A DNA stretch of 64,000 nucleotides from Xanthomonas indica (GCF_040529045.1 NZ_CP131914.1:381001-445000); one strand, 5' to 3'. Counted from the stretch's first letter, positions 46,776-56,688 are shown. A program made the numbers and translations. The notes: generated by a model from the sequence alone, not told the origin.

Positions 46776-49700
46776 ATGCGGTATCCGATGCGTGCCCTGC
46801 TGCTGAGCATGGCCTGTGCGAGCGCCTGCGCGGCGCAGGCGCAACCCGCTGCCGTGGCCGCCACCGGCACGGTGGACATCCCCGCCGGCCCGCTGCGTGC
46901 GGCGCTGGATGCCTTGGCGCGGCAATCCGGCGTGCAATTGCTCTATCGGGCCGACCAACTGGGCGAGGCACGCAGTGGCGGTGCGCACGGCAGCCTGGAT
47001 ACCGCGCAGGCGCTGCAGCAGGTACTGCGCGGCAGCGGCTTCGTCGCCGAGCGCGACGCCTCCGGCGCGTGGCTGGTGCGGCGTCAGGCGCAGGCTCCGG
47101 CGCGCACGCCAGCGGCCCGTGTCGCCACGCCGACGCCGGCGGCGGTACCCGACGCCCCGGTGGCGCAACTGGACACCCTGCGCGTCACCGGTTCGCGCAT
47201 CCCGCGCACGCAGGTGGAAGGCCCGGCACCGATCAGCGTGATCGGCGCCGAGCAGATCAAGGCCAACGGCTTTACCTCGGTGCCGGACGTGCTGCGCGCG
47301 ATGACCCAGAACGGCGGCGAGACGCAGAGCCCGCAGTCGGCCAGCGGCGCGGACTTCTCGCCCGGCGCGCAGCAGGTGGACCTGCGCGGACTCGGCCCCA
47401 ACCACACCCTGGTGCTGGTCAACGGCCGCCGCATCGCCGACTTCCCGATGCCGTTCAAGGGCCGCAGCAACTTCACCGACATCTCCAACATCCCGCTGGG
47501 CATGATCGACCGCATCGAGATCCTGACCGGCAGCGCCTCGGCGATCTACGGCTCGGACGCGATCTCCGGCGTGGTCAACTTCATCCTCAAGCAACACACC
47601 GACGGCACCACGTTGGACTACCGTTTCGGCGACACCACCCGCGGCGGCGGCGAGAGCTTCAACCTCAGCCTCAGCAGCGGCTGGTCGCGCGGCAACTTCG
47701 ATGCGGTGTTCGGTGCCGAGCTGGTGTCGCAGACACCGCTGTGGGCCTACCAGCGCAGCCGCCAGGACAGCACCCTGGACGGCCCCACCGCGCGCTCGCA
47801 GGTGCCGCGGCGCACCTTCCTGCGCACCGATTACGACGACAACTATCTCGATCCGGGCGCGGACACCTGCGCGGCGGTGTCCGCGCTCAACGGCGGCAGC
47901 ACCGGCTACGCCACCCGCCCGGGCTACGGCGCGTTCTGCGGCAGCAGCGCCTCGATCGGCTACGGCACCATCACCAACCGGCGACGCGGCCTCAATGGCT
48001 ACGCCTCGCTGCGCTACGCCTTCGACAACGGCAGCGAGTGGTTCGCCGACGTGCAGCTGGGCTACCACGAGCTGTCGCTGTTCCGCGACGTGACCCAGTG
48101 GGGCTACATGGCCCCGGACGGCAACGAGGAAGGCTATTTCTACAACCAGGCCACCGGCCAGGTGGAAGCCTGGGGCCGCCAGTTCAGCCCGGAGGAAATG
48201 GGCGGCCTCGATGCCGGCACCATCCGCACCCGGCAGAAGACCTTCAGCGTCACCACCGGGTTCAAGGGCCACCTGGGCGCAGACTGGGACTACGAAGCGA
48301 GCCTCAGCCACTCGCAGTACCAGGCCACCATCAGCTGGCCGCAGATCGTCGCCGCGCGCGCCAACGCGCTGTTCCTCGGCCCGCAGCTGGGCGTGGACGA
48401 CGACTCGGGGCTGCCGATCTTCGATGCCGACCCGCAGCGTCTGTATACGCCATTGCGCCGCGCCGAATACGACAGCATCGCCCAGCGCACGGTGTACCAG
48501 CCGCGCTCGCGCACCGACACCCTCGCCTTCACCGCCACCAACACCGCGCTGTTCGCGCTACCCGGCGGCGATGCCGGCCTGTCCGCGACCGCCGAGTTCG
48601 GCAACCAGGGCTACACCCTGCGCCCGGATCCGCTGGCCACGCAGTACTACTATTACAGCTGGAAGGATTCCGACGGGCACGGCAGCCGTAATCGCTGGGC
48701 GCTGGCCAGCGAGCTGCGCCTGCCGGTGCTGTCGACGGTGTCGCTGAGCCTGGCCGGGCGCTACGACCAATACCGCTTCGCCGGACGCTCGCTGGGCAAG
48801 TTCACCTACAGCGGCGGGCTGGAGTGGCGGCCGGTGGAATCGCTGCTGGTGCGCGGTTCCTACGGCACCGCGTTCCGCGCGCCCGACCTGCACTACGTGT
48901 ACGCCGGTCCCGGCAATGACGAGACCACCGGCGTGGACTACTACCGATGCGCCAGCGAGGAGCCGGGCGTGGCGATCCAGGACTGCAGCTACAACGAGGA
49001 AGCGGTGATCCGCGGCCGCAGCGGCAACCGCGCGCTGGACCCGGAGAACAGCACCTCGTGGACCGCCGGCCTGGTGTGGTCGCCAATCGCCGACCTGGAC
49101 CTGTCGCTGGACTACTTCGACATCGACATGCGCGACCAGGTACAGGACCTGCGCGTGGACCAGGTACTGCGCGACGAGGCCGACTGCCGCCTTGGCGTGC
49201 TGCAGGCGACCTCCACCACCTGCCGGCAGGCGCTGGCGCGGGTCACCCGCAGCGCGGACGGGCGCCTGTACGGGGTCTACGTCAACCCGATCAACATCGC
49301 CCGCGAACGCACCAACGGCGTCGACCTGAGCGCGCAGTACCGTCTCGACACCGGCATCGGCACCTTCCGCCTGAGCGGCAACTACACCTGGGTGCGCCGC
49401 CACGATATCCAGGTGTATGCCGGCGAAGCGATGGTGGACGAGTTCGCGGTCAACAGCGGCTACGACATCCCGCGCACCAAGGCCAGCGCCAGCGTGTCGT
49501 GGGAGCGCAACGCCTGGACCGCGACGCTGCACGGCGAGCGCCTGGGCCGGCTGCCGAGTTCGGACTCCTACGACCAGGTCTACGACCCGGAGAGCGGCGA
49601 CAGCCCGTGGATCGGCGCCACCTACCGCTACAACGCCTCGCTGCAGTACCGCTTCACCGATCACGCGCAGCTGTCGCTGACGGTGACCAACCTGTTCGAC

Positions 49701-49823
49701 ACGATGCCGCCGCACGACCGCACCTACACGGCGTATCCGTACTACGACGTGTCCTGGTTCGACACCGTGGGCCGCAGCGTGTACGTGCAGTACACGCAGA
49801 AGTTCGGCGGCAGCGCGCTGTAG
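46776..49823 (+). CDS. TonB-dependent receptor with N-terminal signalling domain
   Basis: A 1015-residue outer-membrane receptor. Signal peptide about 1-23. An STN signalling domain spans about 28-105 (VDIPAGPLRAALDALARQSG). A Pro/Ala linker leads to the plug (about 135-260; VTGSRIPRTQVEGPAPISVI, LRGLGPNHTLVLVNGRRIAD, SASAIYGSDAISGVVNFILK). The barrel ends VYVQYTQKFGGSAL. The plug resembles receptors with long multi-loop barrels often linked to peptides or carbohydrates, not classic siderophore receptors. With the sigma and FecR genes it forms a transduction system. The divergent cyanophycinase fusion and Dcp suggest a peptide-like ligand, an inference. GGGGGAGAA stands upstream of ATG 46,776. 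Confidence 0.92.
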   Translation: MRYPMRALLLSMACASACAAQAQPAAVAATGTVDIPAGPLRAALDALARQSGVQLLYRADQLGEARSGGAHGSLDTAQALQQVLRGSGFVAERDASGAWLVRRQAQAPARTPAARVATPTPAAVPDAPVAQLDTLRVTGSRIPRTQVEGPAPISVIGAEQIKANGFTSVPDVLRAMTQNGGETQSPQSASGADFSPGAQQVDLRGLGPNHTLVLVNGRRIADFPMPFKGRSNFTDISNIPLGMIDRIEILTGSASAIYGSDAISGVVNFILKQHTDGTTLDYRFGDTTRGGGESFNLSLSSGWSRGNFDAVFGAELVSQTPLWAYQRSRQDSTLDGPTARSQVPRRTFLRTDYDDNYLDPGADTCAAVSALNGGSTGYATRPGYGAFCGSSASIGYGTITNRRRGLNGYASLRYAFDNGSEWFADVQLGYHELSLFRDVTQWGYMAPDGNEEGYFYNQATGQVEAWGRQFSPEEMGGLDAGTIRTRQKTFSVTTGFKGHLGADWDYEASLSHSQYQATISWPQIVAARANALFLGPQLGVDDDSGLPIFDADPQRLYTPLRRAEYDSIAQRTVYQPRSRTDTLAFTATNTALFALPGGDAGLSATAEFGNQGYTLRPDPLATQYYYYSWKDSDGHGSRNRWALASELRLPVLSTVSLSLAGRYDQYRFAGRSLGKFTYSGGLEWRPVESLLVRGSYGTAFRAPDLHYVYAGPGNDETTGVDYYRCASEEPGVAIQDCSYNEEAVIRGRSGNRALDPENSTSWTAGLVWSPIADLDLSLDYFDIDMRDQVQDLRVDQVLRDEADCRLGVLQATSTTCRQALARVTRSADGRLYGVYVNPINIARERTNGVDLSAQYRLDTGIGTFRLSGNYTWVRRHDIQVYAGEAMVDEFAVNSGYDIPRTKASASVSWERNAWTATLHGERLGRLPSSDSYDQVYDPESGDSPWIGATYRYNASLQYRFTDHAQLSLTVTNLFDTMPPHDRTYTAYPYYDVSWFDTVGRSVYVQYTQKFGGSAL

Positions 49824-49842
49824 CGCAGGGTCGAAGCCTGCA

Positions 49843-50127
49843 TGTGGGAGCGACTTCAGTCGCGACGAGCGAAAGCGAATGGTCGGCAGATACCGTCCGT
49901 CGTCGGGACTGAAGTCTCTCCCACAGTGCAGCCCTCCGACGATGCGCCGCATTTGTGGGAGCGGCTTCAGCCGCGACGAATGAAGCTCAAAGCCACCTGG
50001 TACGTTCCTGCGTCGGGACTGAAGTCCCTCCCACAACGACATCCGACCCATGCATCGTAGGAGCGGCTTCAGCCGCGACCAGGGCGTTCCCGATGTCCCG
50101 GTCGCGGCTGAAGCCGCTCCTACGACA
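49843..50127. repeat. Tandem array of three REP-like palindromes
   Basis: Three consecutive inverted elements fill the gap between the TonB receptor and the acyltransferase gene: about 49,843-49,928, 49,953-50,037 and 50,055-50,127. Each has TGGGAGCGrCTTCAGyCGCGAC on the left and an inverse right arm. The first two use the ACTGAAGTCcCTCCCACA variant of the right arm; the third is the standard GCGGCTGAAGCCGCTCCTACG form. No gene is present in the 363-base gap. Confidence 0.88.
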
Positions 50128-50186
50128 TCGGTTGGTACCGTTGGGCAAGGCGGCGGATGCGCGTCGCCGTCAGCCGCCGCTGTCGC

Positions 50187-50789
50187 TCACAACGTATCGC
50201 GATGCTTGCCGCGCCACGGCCGGTACCATTCGCGGATCGCGGCGATATCGGCCTGCATGTCCTCGCTGGTCCACACCACCTCGCCGAGGCCGACGGTACG
50301 GCTGGGGTAGTCGAAGTACACCGGAAAAATCGGGACCTGCGCGCCGTGGGCGATCTTCCAGAAGCCGGTCTTCCACTTCTCCACGCGCTTGCGCGTGCCC
50401 TCGGGGGTGATCACGTACCACATGCGCTCGGCGCCGCGGATCAACGCCACCGCCTGTTCCACCACCCCGCGCGGCGAGGTGCGATCCAGCGGGATGCCGC
50501 CGAGCTTGCGCAGCAGCGGCCCCAGCGGCCACCAGAACAGCTGGGTCTTGCCCAGCACGCGCACCTCGAAGCCGACCGCGAACTTGACCGCGAAGCCCAG
50601 GAACCCGTCCCAGTTGGACGAATGCGGCGCCACGATCATCACCAGCTTCGGCACGTTGGGGAACTCGCCCACGACCCGCCAACCGGTCACCCGCAAGGCG
50701 GTGCGGCCGAGCCAGCGCATGAAGCGGCTGGGCTTGACCATCGGCATGTTCGGCGGTGCTGCGGGCAGGCGGTAATCGCGTTCGGTCAA
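50187..50789 (-). CDS. 1-acyl-glycerol-3-phosphate acyltransferase-family protein
   Basis: A 200-residue PlsC-like acyltransferase. Catalytic H56-x4-D61 lies in VAPHSSNWDGF, with a GIPLDRTS block and the acceptor motif TPEGTRKR at about residue 130. It lacks the long membrane anchor of PlsC; a short amphipathic N-terminus (residues 20-35) may hold it at the membrane. It would acylate a lysophospholipid or related acceptor. The start follows the arfB stop by three bases, so the two are co-transcribed. Confidence 0.85.
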   Translation of the reverse strand: MTERDYRLPAAPPNMPMVKPSRFMRWLGRTALRVTGWRVVGEFPNVPKLVMIVAPHSSNWDGFLGFAVKFAVGFEVRVLGKTQLFWWPLGPLLRKLGGIPLDRTSPRGVVEQAVALIRGAERMWYVITPEGTRKRVEKWKTGFWKIAHGAQVPIFPVYFDYPSRTVGLGEVVWTSEDMQADIAAIREWYRPWRGKHRDTL

Positions 50790-50792
50790 AAG

Positions 50793-51224
50793 TCACTCCC
50801 AGCGGCCGGGCGACCGGCCGCGTTTGATCTGGCTGCGCTCGCGCTTGGCGTCCAGGCGTCGCAACTTGGCGCCATGCGAGGGTTTGGTGGCGATGCGCCG
50901 CTTCGGCACCGACAGCCCGGCGGCGATGAACTCGGCCAGGCGCTGGCGCGCATCGTCGCGGTTGCGGTCCTGGGTACGGAAGCGCTGCGCATCGATCACC
51001 AGCACGCCCTCGGCGGTGATGCGCCGATCGCGCCGCGCCAGCAGCCGCGCGCGCAGCGGCTCCGGCAACGACGGCGAGCCGGCCAGGTCGAAGCGCAACT
51101 CGACCGCGGTGGCGACCTTGTTGACGTTCTGCCCGCCGGCGCCGCTGGCGCGCACGAAGCGCTCGACGATTTCGTCCTCCGGAATCGTCAGGCTGCTCGA
51201 GATGTGGATGGCCCCATTACCCAT
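50793..51224 (-). CDS. arfB: Alternative ribosome-rescue factor / peptidyl-tRNA hydrolase ArfB
   Basis: A 143-residue release-factor-like protein. The GGQ catalytic loop is at residues 30-32 in SGAGGQNVNK, and TAVELRFDL follows. The C-terminus is a basic tail (KLRRLDAKRERSQIKRGRSP) that would enter the empty mRNA channel of stalled ribosomes. Length matches ArfB/YaeJ (about 140). ATG 51,224 (MGNGAIHIS) is chosen; the frame is open to 51,602 but without family similarity. Upstream gene of a two-gene unit with the acyltransferase. Confidence 0.94.
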   Translation of the reverse strand: MGNGAIHISSSLTIPEDEIVERFVRASGAGGQNVNKVATAVELRFDLAGSPSLPEPLRARLLARRDRRITAEGVLVIDAQRFRTQDRNRDDARQRLAEFIAAGLSVPKRRIATKPSHGAKLRRLDAKRERSQIKRGRSPGRWE

Positions 51225-51386
51225 GGCGCGGATTGTAGGGCATCCGCCGGACTGCCTGATTTCCGGGCCGGGGAAGACTGAACGGCGCAGCCGGCGGTCG
51301 CTGGCCCGCGGCGCCCCGGCGGGCGTCGGCAGGGCCGCGGCGATTGCCGTATTCTGGCCGCCGGTCATCGTCCTGCAGGATGCTCC

Positions 51387-51911
51387 ATGTCCCCGACTCC
51401 GCGCTTCTTCCGTTGGCCGCAGCGCTTGCTGCTGGTCGTGCTGCTGGCCCTGGCCGCCGCCCCGGCGCTGGCCGAACCGCCCACCGATGCCGACGTCAAC
51501 CGTCTGCTGTCGGCCTCGCGCGCGCAGAACATGCTCGACACCATGCTGCCGCAGATCGAGGCAATGCAGCGCCAGCAGTTCGCCCAGCTCACCGCGCAGC
51601 ACCCGCTCGACGCCACCCAGCAGCAGAAGCTGCAGCAGATCCAGGAGCGCACCCAGGCCACCGTGCGCAAGGCGCTGTCCTGGCAGGAGATGCGCCCGCT
51701 CTACGTCAACCTGTACAAGCAGACCTTCTCCAAGCAGGACGTGCTGGCGATGGCCGAGTTCTACGAGAGCCCAGCCGGTCAGAGCCTGCTCGACAAGACC
51801 CCGCAGCTGATGCAGAACCTGATGGGCGCGATCCAGCAGAAGATGACCCCGCTGTTCACCGACCTGCAGAAGGACCTGGAGCAGACGGTCAACACGCCGC
51901 CGGCGAAATAA
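51387..51911 (+). CDS. DUF2059-domain secreted protein
   Basis: A 174-residue protein with a signal peptide (about 1-29, LLLVVLLALAAAPALAEP) and a helical DUF2059 domain: SRAQNMLDTMLPQIEAMQRQ, then MAEFYESPAGQSLLDKTPQL near the C-terminus, the family hallmark. Periplasmic location is expected; function unknown. ATG 51,387 begins the signal peptide. It is divergent from arfB by 162 bases and followed by a REP-like palindrome. Confidence 0.87.
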   Translation: MSPTPRFFRWPQRLLLVVLLALAAAPALAEPPTDADVNRLLSASRAQNMLDTMLPQIEAMQRQQFAQLTAQHPLDATQQQKLQQIQERTQATVRKALSWQEMRPLYVNLYKQTFSKQDVLAMAEFYESPAGQSLLDKTPQLMQNLMGAIQQKMTPLFTDLQKDLEQTVNTPPAK

Positions 51912-51930
51912 CTAAAACCGGTCTTGCAGT

Positions 51931-52000
51931 CGTAGGAACGGCTTCAGCCGCGACCGGGCATTCCCGATGAAACCGGTCGCGGCTGAAGCCGCCCCTAAGA
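51931..52000. repeat. REP-like palindromic element
   Basis: GTAGGAACGGCTTCAGCCGC with its inverse GCGGCTGAAGCCGCCCCTAA around an 18-base centre that also pairs in part (GACCGG/CCGGTC). It follows the DUF2059 gene by 20 bases. Confidence 0.85.
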
Positions 52001-52095
52001 TTCATTAATCAGGCATGCGTGCCAATTTCCATGATTGTGCGATCAGCACAATCGCTACTTCGCGGCCCGCAATACCCGGCGGATAACGCAGCAGG

Positions 52096-52425
52096 TCAGT
52101 TCATCCAGATATACGCGGCCGTTTCGCGATCGCCCCATACCGCACAATCGCCTGTTCCATGCACGTACACCACCTTGCCTTGTGCAGAGGCGCTTAGCAG
52201 CAGCGCGTACTGGGCTCTTCCCGATTGGGTTGCCAGTGACAACGCCAACGACGTGCTGGAGCATGCGGGCGCATTCGTGTAAGGCCCATCAAGGGAAAAG
52301 AATACGACATCCTGAGAGTGCGCCATGATCGTCGCCACTTTTCCCGAAGCATCTCCTGCCGATGCAGAAAATGGCAGCATGAAAATAATCGAGACAGCGA
52401 GAGATAAACGAACCTTATTCCACAT
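52096..52425 (-). CDS. Small secreted hypothetical protein
   Basis: A 109-residue protein with a signal peptide (about 1-23, LAVSIIFMLPFSASAG). The mature domain has two Cys (in NAPACSST and GTGDCAVW) that could form a disulphide; the pattern ends DRETAAYIWMN. GC is lower than in neighbours, hinting at recent gain. I do not recognise the family. The convergent DUF2059 gene and REP-like element lie to its left; the RluA-type gene is further right in the same direction after 170 bases. Confidence 0.7.
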   Translation of the reverse strand: MWNKVRLSLAVSIIFMLPFSASAGDASGKVATIMAHSQDVVFFSLDGPYTNAPACSSTSLALSLATQSGRAQYALLLSASAQGKVVYVHGTGDCAVWGDRETAAYIWMN

Positions 52426-52594
52426 ACATTCCCCTGAAAACTACTGAATTCAGTGAGGCAAGATAGACCAAACCAGGCTGCGCCGCCATTCCGCCGCGGG
52501 AGCATCGGCACTGCGTACGAAAGATCAGCCTCCAACAGCTCACTGCAGTGGCGGCGCACTTTGTTGCAGCAACAGCCTCGTGATGGGCGCGGTG

Positions 52595-53338
52595 CTATCC
52601 CGGCACACCACGTCCCGCTTCCACCTGCCACGGTGCAGGATCCCAGCCGAACAACCCGAACGCCCGCACGAACGCCGCATCCAGCGGCGCCGTCACCGCG
52701 ATGCGATGCCCATCCGGGTGCGGAAACGCCAGACGCTCGGCGTGCAGCAGCATGCGATGCACACCCTGCATGCGGAAGATGCGGTTGTGGCGGCCGTCGC
52801 CGTGGCTGGTGTCGCCGATCAGGTGATGCGACAGATGCTTGAGATGGCGGCGGATCTGCCGGAAGCGCCCGGTCACCGGGCTGCAGCGCAGCAGCGCATA
52901 GCGCGACGTTGCGAACTCGCCCGACGGCACCGGCAGTTCGCCGCAGGCCAGGCGCGCGAAGCGGGTCTGCGCCGGCTTCTTCAGCGGCTTGCCGGGGCCG
53001 CCGTCGAGGTCGTGGTCGACGTCGAAGTGCTCCTCGGCCGGCCAGCCGCGGCAGATCGCCAGATAATCCTTGTCCACTTCGCCACCCATCAGCGCCTTGC
53101 CCAGCGCACTGGCGGTGTCGCGGTCGAAGGCGAGCAGCAGGCAACCGCTGGTGGCGCGGTCCAGCCGGTGCACCAGGAAGATCGGCCGACCCAGCTGCGC
53201 ACGCAGGCGGTCGGCGAGGAAATCGTCCTCGCCGCGGGCGAGCTTGCTGTCGTGGACCATCAGCCCGGCAGGCTTGTCGACCACGGCCAGCAGCGCGTCC
53301 TGGTACAGGATCTGCAAAGGAGGTTCGGCGGTATTCAC
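52595..53338 (-). CDS. truC: RluA-family pseudouridine synthase (TruC-like)
   Basis: About 247 residues. The family motif HRLDRATSGCLLLA with the catalytic Asp lies near residue 57, LVHRLDR being the core. KDYLAICRG and the later GRFRQIRRHLKHLSHHLIGD complete the RluA/TruC pattern. The N-terminus (LQILYQDALLAVVDKPAGLM) aligns with TruC of E. coli, so it probably modifies tRNA uridine 65; assignment among RluA relatives is tentative. I begin at GTG 53,338; an ATG at 53,380 in frame would add 14 residues without similarity. Confidence 0.85.
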   Translation of the reverse strand: MNTAEPPLQILYQDALLAVVDKPAGLMVHDSKLARGEDDFLADRLRAQLGRPIFLVHRLDRATSGCLLLAFDRDTASALGKALMGGEVDKDYLAICRGWPAEEHFDVDHDLDGGPGKPLKKPAQTRFARLACGELPVPSGEFATSRYALLRCSPVTGRFRQIRRHLKHLSHHLIGDTSHGDGRHNRIFRMQGVHRMLLHAERLAFPHPDGHRIAVTAPLDAAFVRAFGLFGWDPAPWQVEAGRGVPG

Positions 53339-53549
53339 CTGCGGATTATCCGTGCCGCACCGGCGCGCCACAATGCGCATGGCGTGCCTGGCATCCAGGC
53401 GCACGAAGCGTCGGCGCGCTACCACGCGGACACGCCCGCATCGCGGCGGATGCTCGATCGCGATCGCGCGCGCGCCTGCGCAGCGTGCCGCTGCGCCGCG
53501 GCGGCGGTCGCCCCTGCGCACCGGAAACCGCGCCCCGCGGCGGCGATGC

Positions 53550-54167
53550 CTACGCGTCCTTGACCGCCAGCAGTTCGCCGTTGCCGACCGGCAGCGTGGT
53601 GCAGGTAAAGGCCGCATCGGCCTGCAGCAGCGCCGCGAACGGCGCCATCTCCGTCGCGTGCGACAGCGCGTTGTCCACCACCAGCAATCCGCCTGGCCGC
53701 AGCACCCGGCGCAGTTGCGGCCACCAATCGCAGTACAGCGTGCGCTCGGCGTCCAGGAATACCAGGTCGAACGCGGCCGACGCTGCGTCGGCCAGCCAGG
53801 CGCCGGCATCGGCGTGGACCAGTTCGACGCAGCCCTCCACGCCGGCGCGGGCGAAACTGCGCTGCGCCAGCGCGATCTTGTGCGCGGCGTATTCGAGCGT
53901 GACCACACCGCCGCCAAGCGCCGCCACGGCCTCGGCCAGCCACAGGGTGGAATAGCCGTTGGAGGTGCCGATCTCCAGCACCCGCCGCGCCCCCGTGGCG
54001 CGCACCAGCACCGCCAGCAGTTCGCCGGTGTCCGGGGTAATATTGAGCAGGCGCTGCGCGCGCTCGGACTGGCCGGCGTCGTGGCGCGGCCCCTCGGCGC
54101 CGAGCTCGGTCCGCACCGCCTGCAGTTGCGTGCGGTCGAGCGTGGCCGCGGTCAACGCCGCCACCAT
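53550..54167 (-). CDS. O-methyltransferase family 3
   Basis: A 205-residue SAM-dependent O-methyltransferase. [20 protein letters not shown] is motif I at about residue 63. [13 protein letters not shown] carries the acidic ribose contact, and [15 protein letters not shown] the metal-binding [16 protein letters not shown] follows. The catechol/caffeoyl-CoA-type O-methyltransferase group is the closest match by motif; the substrate is unknown. It overlaps the ubiB stop by 16 bases, so it is cotranscribed with ubiJ-ubiB, but it is not UbiG (wrong motifs and length). Confidence 0.86.
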   Translation of the reverse strand: MVAALTAATLDRTQLQAVRTELGAEGPRHDAGQSERAQRLLNITPDTGELLAVLVRATGARRVLEIGTSNGYSTLWLAEAVAALGGGVVTLEYAAHKIALAQRSFARAGVEGCVELVHADAGAWLADAASAAFDLVFLDAERTLYCDWWPQLRRVLRPGGLLVVDNALSHATEMAPFAALLQADAAFTCTTLPVGNGELLAVKDA

Positions 54168-55810
54168 GCCGACAGCAAGGCTGCCACGCCGGCACCGCCG
54201 CTGATCCACGCCCACAGCGACACGCCGCCCAACTGCGGGCCGCCGGCGTCGAGCGCGTACAGCAACGTGGCCACGGTGAGCAGGCCGACGCCGGCGATCG
54301 CCGCGACCACCCGCCGCTGCATGCGCCGCACCAGCAGGTTGAGTTCGAACAGGTCGCGCGAGCGCATCGACAGTTCGTGCCGGCCCTCGACCTGCTGGCG
54401 CAGCCAGCCGTGGATCAGCCGCGGCATGTCCGGCGCGTGGGTCATGATCTCCGGCAGGCGCTTGCGCAGTTCGTGCAGCGCCCGCTGCGGGCTGTAGCGC
54501 TCGATCAGGATGCGTTCGAGCACCGGCCGCGCCACCGCCCAGATGTCCAGCTCCGGGTCGAGCTGGCGGCCGACGCCTTCGATGTTGAGCAGGGTCTTCT
54601 GCAGCAGGATCAGCTGCGGCTGCAGGGTCAGCTGGTAGCGCTGGGCCACGCGGAACAGCTTGATCAGCACCTCGGCCAGCGAGATCTGCGACAGCGGCCG
54701 GGTGAAGTACGGCTCGCACACCGAGCGCGCCGCCGCCTCCAGTTCATCGATGCGCACGCTCGCCGGCATCCAGCCGGCCTCCACGTGCAGCTCGGCCATG
54801 CGCCGGTAGTCCTTGTTGAAGATGGCCATGAAGTTCTCGGCCAGGTAGTACTGATCTTCCTGCGAGAGCTGGCCCATGATGCCGAAGTCCAGCGCGATGA
54901 AACGCGGGTTGTCGCGGCGCGCCGGATCGCTGTCGACCCAGATGTTGCCGGCGTGCGCGTCGGCATGGAAGAAGTTGTCGCGGAACACCTGGGTGTAGAA
55001 CACCCGCACGCCCTTGGCCGCCAGCGCGCGGCGGTCGATGCCGGCGGCGTCCAGCGAAGCGATGTCGTCGGAGGGAATGCCGCGTACCCGCTCCAGGGTC
55101 AGTGCGCGCTCGGCGGTGTGGGTCCAGATCACCTCCGGCACGTACAGATCGTCCGAGTGCAGCCAGAAGCGGCGCAGCACGCTGGCGTTGGCGCCTTCGC
55201 GCTGCAGGTCCAGTTCCGCGGCCAGGGTGGTCTCGATCTCGGCCACCACCTCGCGCGGGCGGATCTTGTCGGCACGCGGATGGGTGCGTTCGACCAGCGC
55301 GGCGGCCGATTTCAGCAAGGCGATGTCGGCGTCGATCTGCCGCTCGATGTCCGGGCGCAGCACCTTGACCACCACTTCGCGGCCGTCGTGCAGCGTCGCC
55401 GCATGCACCTGCGCGATCGAGGCCGAGGCCAGCGGTTCGGTATCGAAGCTGGCGAAGGCCACCGCGATCGGCCGCCCCAGCGCCTGCTCGACGATGCGCC
55501 GCGCGGCCTCGCCGTCGAACGGGCGCACCCGGTCCTGCAGCAGGGTCAACTCTTCGGCCACGTCCGGCGGCATCAGGTCGCGGCGGGTGGACAGGATCTG
55601 CCCGAACTTGACGAAGATCGGCCCTAGGTCCTGCAGCGCCAAGCGCAGGCGCGCCCCGCGCGACTGCGCGGCGATGTCGGGGCTGGCGCGCGGCACGAAC
55701 GGCTTGGCCAGGCGCAACCAGCGTTCGGCCGGGGTGCCGTCGAGCAGGTCGTCCAGGCGATAGCGCAGGATCACCCGGCCGATGCGGCTGGCGCGGAACA
55801 TCGCCTTCAT
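54152..55810 (-). CDS. ubiB: UbiB-type ABC1/ADCK atypical kinase
   Basis: A 552-residue protein. The ubiquinone-biosynthesis KxGQ motif is at residues 68-71 (FVKFGQILS). An Ala-rich nucleotide loop ([13 protein letters not shown]) replaces the P-loop. The kinase-like catalytic segment is [14 protein letters not shown], and [10 protein letters not shown] holds the metal Asp. Two C-terminal membrane helices lie at about 500-550 ([40 protein letters not shown]). It assists coenzyme Q assembly at the membrane. It overlaps the ubiJ stop (ATGA at 55,807-55,810), so the genes are coupled; ubiE is not visible in this window. Confidence 0.93.
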   Translation of the reverse strand: MKAMFRASRIGRVILRYRLDDLLDGTPAERWLRLAKPFVPRASPDIAAQSRGARLRLALQDLGPIFVKFGQILSTRRDLMPPDVAEELTLLQDRVRPFDGEAARRIVEQALGRPIAVAFASFDTEPLASASIAQVHAATLHDGREVVVKVLRPDIERQIDADIALLKSAAALVERTHPRADKIRPREVVAEIETTLAAELDLQREGANASVLRRFWLHSDDLYVPEVIWTHTAERALTLERVRGIPSDDIASLDAAGIDRRALAAKGVRVFYTQVFRDNFFHADAHAGNIWVDSDPARRDNPRFIALDFGIMGQLSQEDQYYLAENFMAIFNKDYRRMAELHVEAGWMPASVRIDELEAAARSVCEPYFTRPLSQISLAEVLIKLFRVAQRYQLTLQPQLILLQKTLLNIEGVGRQLDPELDIWAVARPVLERILIERYSPQRALHELRKRLPEIMTHAPDMPRLIHGWLRQQVEGRHELSMRSRDLFELNLLVRRMQRRVVAAIAGVGLLTVATLLYALDAGGPQLGGVSLWAWISGGAGVAALLSAWWRR

Positions 55811-56448
55811 GCGCCACGCTCCGGCTGCAACCGCGCCACCCGCGCGGCCAGGCGTTCGATGTCGTCGCGCAGCACGTCGACGTCGTCGTAGAAGGCCTCC
55901 AGCTCGGCGCGCGCGACCACGTCGCGCGACTCCTCGGTGACGTACTCGGCCGCGCTCTGCGCCAGGTCCTGCGCGCTGCGCCGGGCCTGCTGCAGGGCCG
56001 AACGCGCGGTGTTGGCCACCTGCACGCCGAGCACCTCGCCGAACACCTGCACGAACGGCCGCTGCCAGTCCGGATCGAAGCGCGTGGCCAGGTGCTGCAG
56101 GCGCCGCGCCAGTTCGGCGTCGCCGGAGACCCGCACCCGCCCGCCGGGGCCGCCGGTGCGCCGCGCCTGCGCCAGGAACGGCAATTGCGCGAGCAGGCCG
56201 CCGAGCGTGCTGCGCACCGCCAGTTCCGGCTCCTGCGCCGGATCCACCGGTCCGACCCGCAGCTGCGTGCCGTCGACGCGGATCTGCAGGGCCAGCGCGG
56301 GCGCCTCCAGGGTCAGCGCCACGCGCTGGCCATCGAGGTCGCGCAGGGCATCGCCGGTTTCCGGGTCCAGCGCCAGCGCGCGATTGAGCGCCGCTTCCAG
56401 CGCGCGGCCGGCCAGGGGCTTGAGAGCATCGAAGGGGGATCCAGACAT
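55807..56448 (-). CDS. ubiJ: Ubiquinone biosynthesis accessory factor UbiJ (SCP2 domain)
   Basis: A 213-residue protein with an SCP2-type lipid-binding domain (about 5-120; [20 protein letters not shown] and [20 protein letters not shown]) and a C-terminal helical region ending in a coiled coil ([20 protein letters not shown]). UbiJ shields the lipid intermediates for the Ubi complex in the cytoplasm. It lies immediately upstream of ubiB with an ATGA overlap, the usual order. ATG 56,448 (MSGSPFDAL) is supported by position of the first helix. Confidence 0.9.
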   Translation of the reverse strand: MSGSPFDALKPLAGRALEAALNRALALDPETGDALRDLDGQRVALTLEAPALALQIRVDGTQLRVGPVDPAQEPELAVRSTLGGLLAQLPFLAQARRTGGPGGRVRVSGDAELARRLQHLATRFDPDWQRPFVQVFGEVLGVQVANTARSALQQARRSAQDLAQSAAEYVTEESRDVVARAELEAFYDDVDVLRDDIERLAARVARLQPERGA

Positions 56449-56657
56449 GCCCGCATTCTAGCGGCAGACACGTCGCAAGGCCGTGCGCAGGGCGAGACAG
56501 ATGCCCCACCCGAGCCGCCGCTCGCCGCTACTGCGCCTGCGCACCGCCCACGTACCTGCTCAGGAATGCCGGCAACTGCGTCCTCGGCGCGCCGATGCGC
56601 TCTACGGCGGCCACGCCGGTCGGGCCGGCACGCCGCAGCACCTACCCCCAGAAACGA

Positions 56658-56688
56658 CTTGCCCGCGACGCAGGGCGCCGCGGGCAAG
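56658..56688 (-). terminator. Hairpin downstream of the DUF1328 gene
   Basis: CTTGCCCGCG (56,658-56,667) pairs perfectly with CGCGGGCAAG (56,679-56,688) around an 11-base loop. It lies about 30 bases past the DUF1328 stop; a short T-rich stretch (TCGTTTC) follows on the minus strand. The rest of the 56,449-56,716 gap shows no gene. Confidence 0.65.

Noticed and set aside
56449..56657. Possible gene remnant (QLPAFLSRYVGGAQAQ, leftward) in the gap before ubiJ
   Set aside because: Only about 16 codons with a stop and no upstream frame; could be chance in GC-rich DNA.
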